Shown in pieces: positions 4,177 through 5,696 of a stretch of 5,696 bases of DNA (position 1 is its first letter; every line of letters starts with the position of its first letter). A program made the position numbers and the translations under genes. The notes beneath the pieces were generated by a model that did not search any database, had not been told where the DNA came from, and was given only the letters and a program-made list of their open reading frames with translations. Source of the stretch: a bacterium (GTDB lineage: Bacteria; Zhuqueibacterota; Zhuqueibacteria; Residuimicrobiales; Krinioviventaceae); assembly GCA_024278645.1 (NCBI GenBank), contig JAJRST010000543.1:1-5696 (forward strand). Direction: 5' to 3'.

Positions 4177-5696
4177 ATGATGCGTCACACTCTTTTTGCC
4201 GCCCTGCTTTTTCTCACCGTTTGCTCCCGGCGCAAGAGCGGCCCTTACAAAAAACCACGAGCAGCAGCGACATGCGCCACGTCTGGCGCGCCGACTGGAT
4301 CACCCATCCCAGCGAATCGACGAGCGACCATGGCGTGTTTCATTTTCGTCGCACTTTTGAGCTGAAGCAAAAGCCCGACAGGTTCATCGTCTATGTCTCC
4401 GGCGACAACCGCTACCGGCTGTACGTCAACGGCGACTATATCTGCGAAGGCCCGGCCCGCGACGACCTGCATCACTGGCCTTACGAAACCGTGGATATTG
4501 CGCCGCATCTGCGCCAGGGGAAAAACGTCATCGCCGCGCAGGTGGTCAACTTTGGCGAGGACAGGCCGGGCGGGCAGTTTTCCCACATGACCGCTTTTAT
4601 TTTACAATCCCAGGATGATCCCATTGCCGACACCGGCGGCGCCTGGAAAGTGATTCGCAACGAGGGCGTCTCTCCCATCGCCATCCGGCCCGACAATGTA
4701 CCTCATTACCCGCAGGTGCTCGGCTTTTACGCCGCCTGTCCCATGGATAAAGTCAACGCCGCCGATTACCCGTGGGGGTGGGAGCGCGTCGATTTTGACG
4801 ACGGCGACTGGCTTGCCGCGCGCGTCGTCCGCAAAGGCGCCGGACGCGGCTTTCCCTACGGCACGTCGTGGTTTCTCACGCCTCGAGCCATCGACATGTT
4901 AGAAGAAAAGGTGGAACAGATCGCCGCCGTTGAACGGACGGTGGGCATACAGGCCGACGACGGCTTTTTGCGAAACGGCGATCCGCTGCTCGTTCCGGCG
5001 AACAGCAGCGTCTCGATTCTGCTCGACAACGAGGTTCTCACCATGGGTTATCCCGAACTGGTCGTTTCAAAGGGCCGCAACGCCGAAATCAAAATTACTT
5101 ATGCCGAAGCGCTCTTTGACAAAAACTTTATAAAGGGCGACCGCAACGAAACGGCGGACAAAAAGATTTACGGCGTTTTCGATCTCTTCAAGCCGGACGG
5201 CGGCGAGTCGCGGCTGTTCCGCCCGACGTGGATTCGCGCCTTTCGCTACCTGCAACTGGACATTCGCACCGACGACGAGCCCCTGCTCATCAACTCCTTG
5301 CACAACCGTTTCACCGCCTACCCGCTGCGGGAACGGGGCAAATTTGACAGCGACGACGCCTCCCTGAAAGCGATCTGGGACGCCTCGTGGCGGGCGCTGC
5401 ATTTATGCGCGCGCGAGACCTATTTCAGCGACGCCTATTACGAGCAGATGCAATACATCGGCGACACCCGCGTGCAGGGGCTGGCCAGTCTCGTCGTCTC
5501 CGGCGACGATGCGCTGTTTCGCAATGCGCTGCGCCAGTTCGACGAGTCGCGCGTGCCCAACGGCCTGACGCAGAGCCGCTACCCGGCGCGCGAGTTGCAG
5601 ATCATCCCCACCTACTCGCTGCTGTACATCGCCATGGTGCACGATTACATGATGCTGCGCGACGACCCGGGTTTCATCCGCGAGTTGGCGCCCGGC
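4177..5696 (+). CDS. Alpha-L-rhamnosidase, GH78 type, with N-terminal frameshift; 3' end outside window
   Basis: This enzyme is expected to remove terminal alpha-L-rhamnose from pectic or other glycans outside the cytoplasm. AGGAG at 4162-4166 and ATG at 4177 start a hydrophobic leader, MMRHTLFAALLFLTV, in one frame, which stops at 4363. The rest lies in the next frame, open from the leader to the window end. It begins LLPAQERPLQ at 4224 and gives about 507 residues once one base is restored near 4220-4222. The N-terminal beta domain follows (VWRADWI, FHFRRTFEL, NRYRLYVNG, GPARDDLHHWPYETVDIAP). The catalytic-domain motif YYEQMQYIGDTRVQ sits at about 421-434, with Glu423 and Asp430 as likely catalytic candidates, then GLTQSRYPARELQIIPTYSLLY and MVHDYMMLRDD. 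Members are usually near 800 residues or more, so the C-terminal part is missing. If the frameshift is real, only an internal ATG at 4272 without SD could start a leaderless product. The family call is confident. Confidence 0.88.
4220..4222 (+). other. Apparent 1-base deletion (T-run) that splits the rhamnosidase frame
   Basis: The run CGTTTGC encodes the switch point. With a fourth T the frame reads LFLTVLLPAQERP without a break, a normal signal-peptide end. As written it reads LFLTVCSRRKSGP and stops at 4363-4365. The exact missing base could lie anywhere from about 4214 to 4226; the T-run is the simplest choice. Nothing in the sequence separates a true mutation from a sequencing or assembly error. 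Confidence 0.8.

Noticed and set aside
4245..4586. Minus-strand frame (113 codons) opposite the rhamnosidase N-terminal domain
   Set aside because: It is antisense to sequence matching the GH78 N-terminal domain; the same holds for the other short frames on both strands between 4393 and 5642.

Overview
The window looks like chromosomal DNA from a moderately GC-rich Gram-negative bacterium. Secreted proteins carry classical signal peptides, one carries a lipoprotein-like leader, and most genes have clear Shine-Dalgarno sites. That last point argues against a typical Bacteroidetes, which uses SD sites weakly. An uncultured lineage of the wider FCB/KSB1/Calditrichota kind is my guess only; no marker gene settles it.

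Layout. Positions 1-1833 on the minus strand hold a tightly packed metal-uptake ABC operon, transcribed right to left. It starts with a TroA/ZnuA-type solute-binding protein (961-1833), continues with its ATPase (152-958, GTG start, 2-nt gap), and ends with the first 52 residues of a ZnuB/MntB-type permease (1-158, TTG start, overlapping the ATPase stop), which runs off the left edge. Positions 1834-2347 are an AT-richer divergent intergenic region with several perfect inverted repeats, a possible decayed small gene and a six-codon leader ORF. Then come three plus-strand genes: a secreted ferritin-like DUF2202 protein (2348-3115), followed by a strong hairpin (3208-3240); a secreted SGNH/GDSL-type esterase (3319-4008); and a family-78-type alpha-L-rhamnosidase (4177 to beyond the right edge).

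How the genes may work together. The left half imports a divalent metal, probably zinc judging from the three histidine ligands plus Asp. The divergent ferritin-like protein could be metal-related, but nothing in the sequence proves a link. The esterase and rhamnosidase, both with signal peptides, fit removal of acyl groups and terminal rhamnose from a rhamnose-containing plant or microbial polysaccharide.

The most notable oddity is in the rhamnosidase. The signal peptide with its ribosome binding site is in one frame, while the signal-peptide end and the whole enzyme are in another. One base appears to be missing near 4220-4222, either a real frameshift mutation or an assembly/sequencing indel. 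I see no mobile element, CRISPR array, tRNA or rRNA, and no convincing new multi-gene system.
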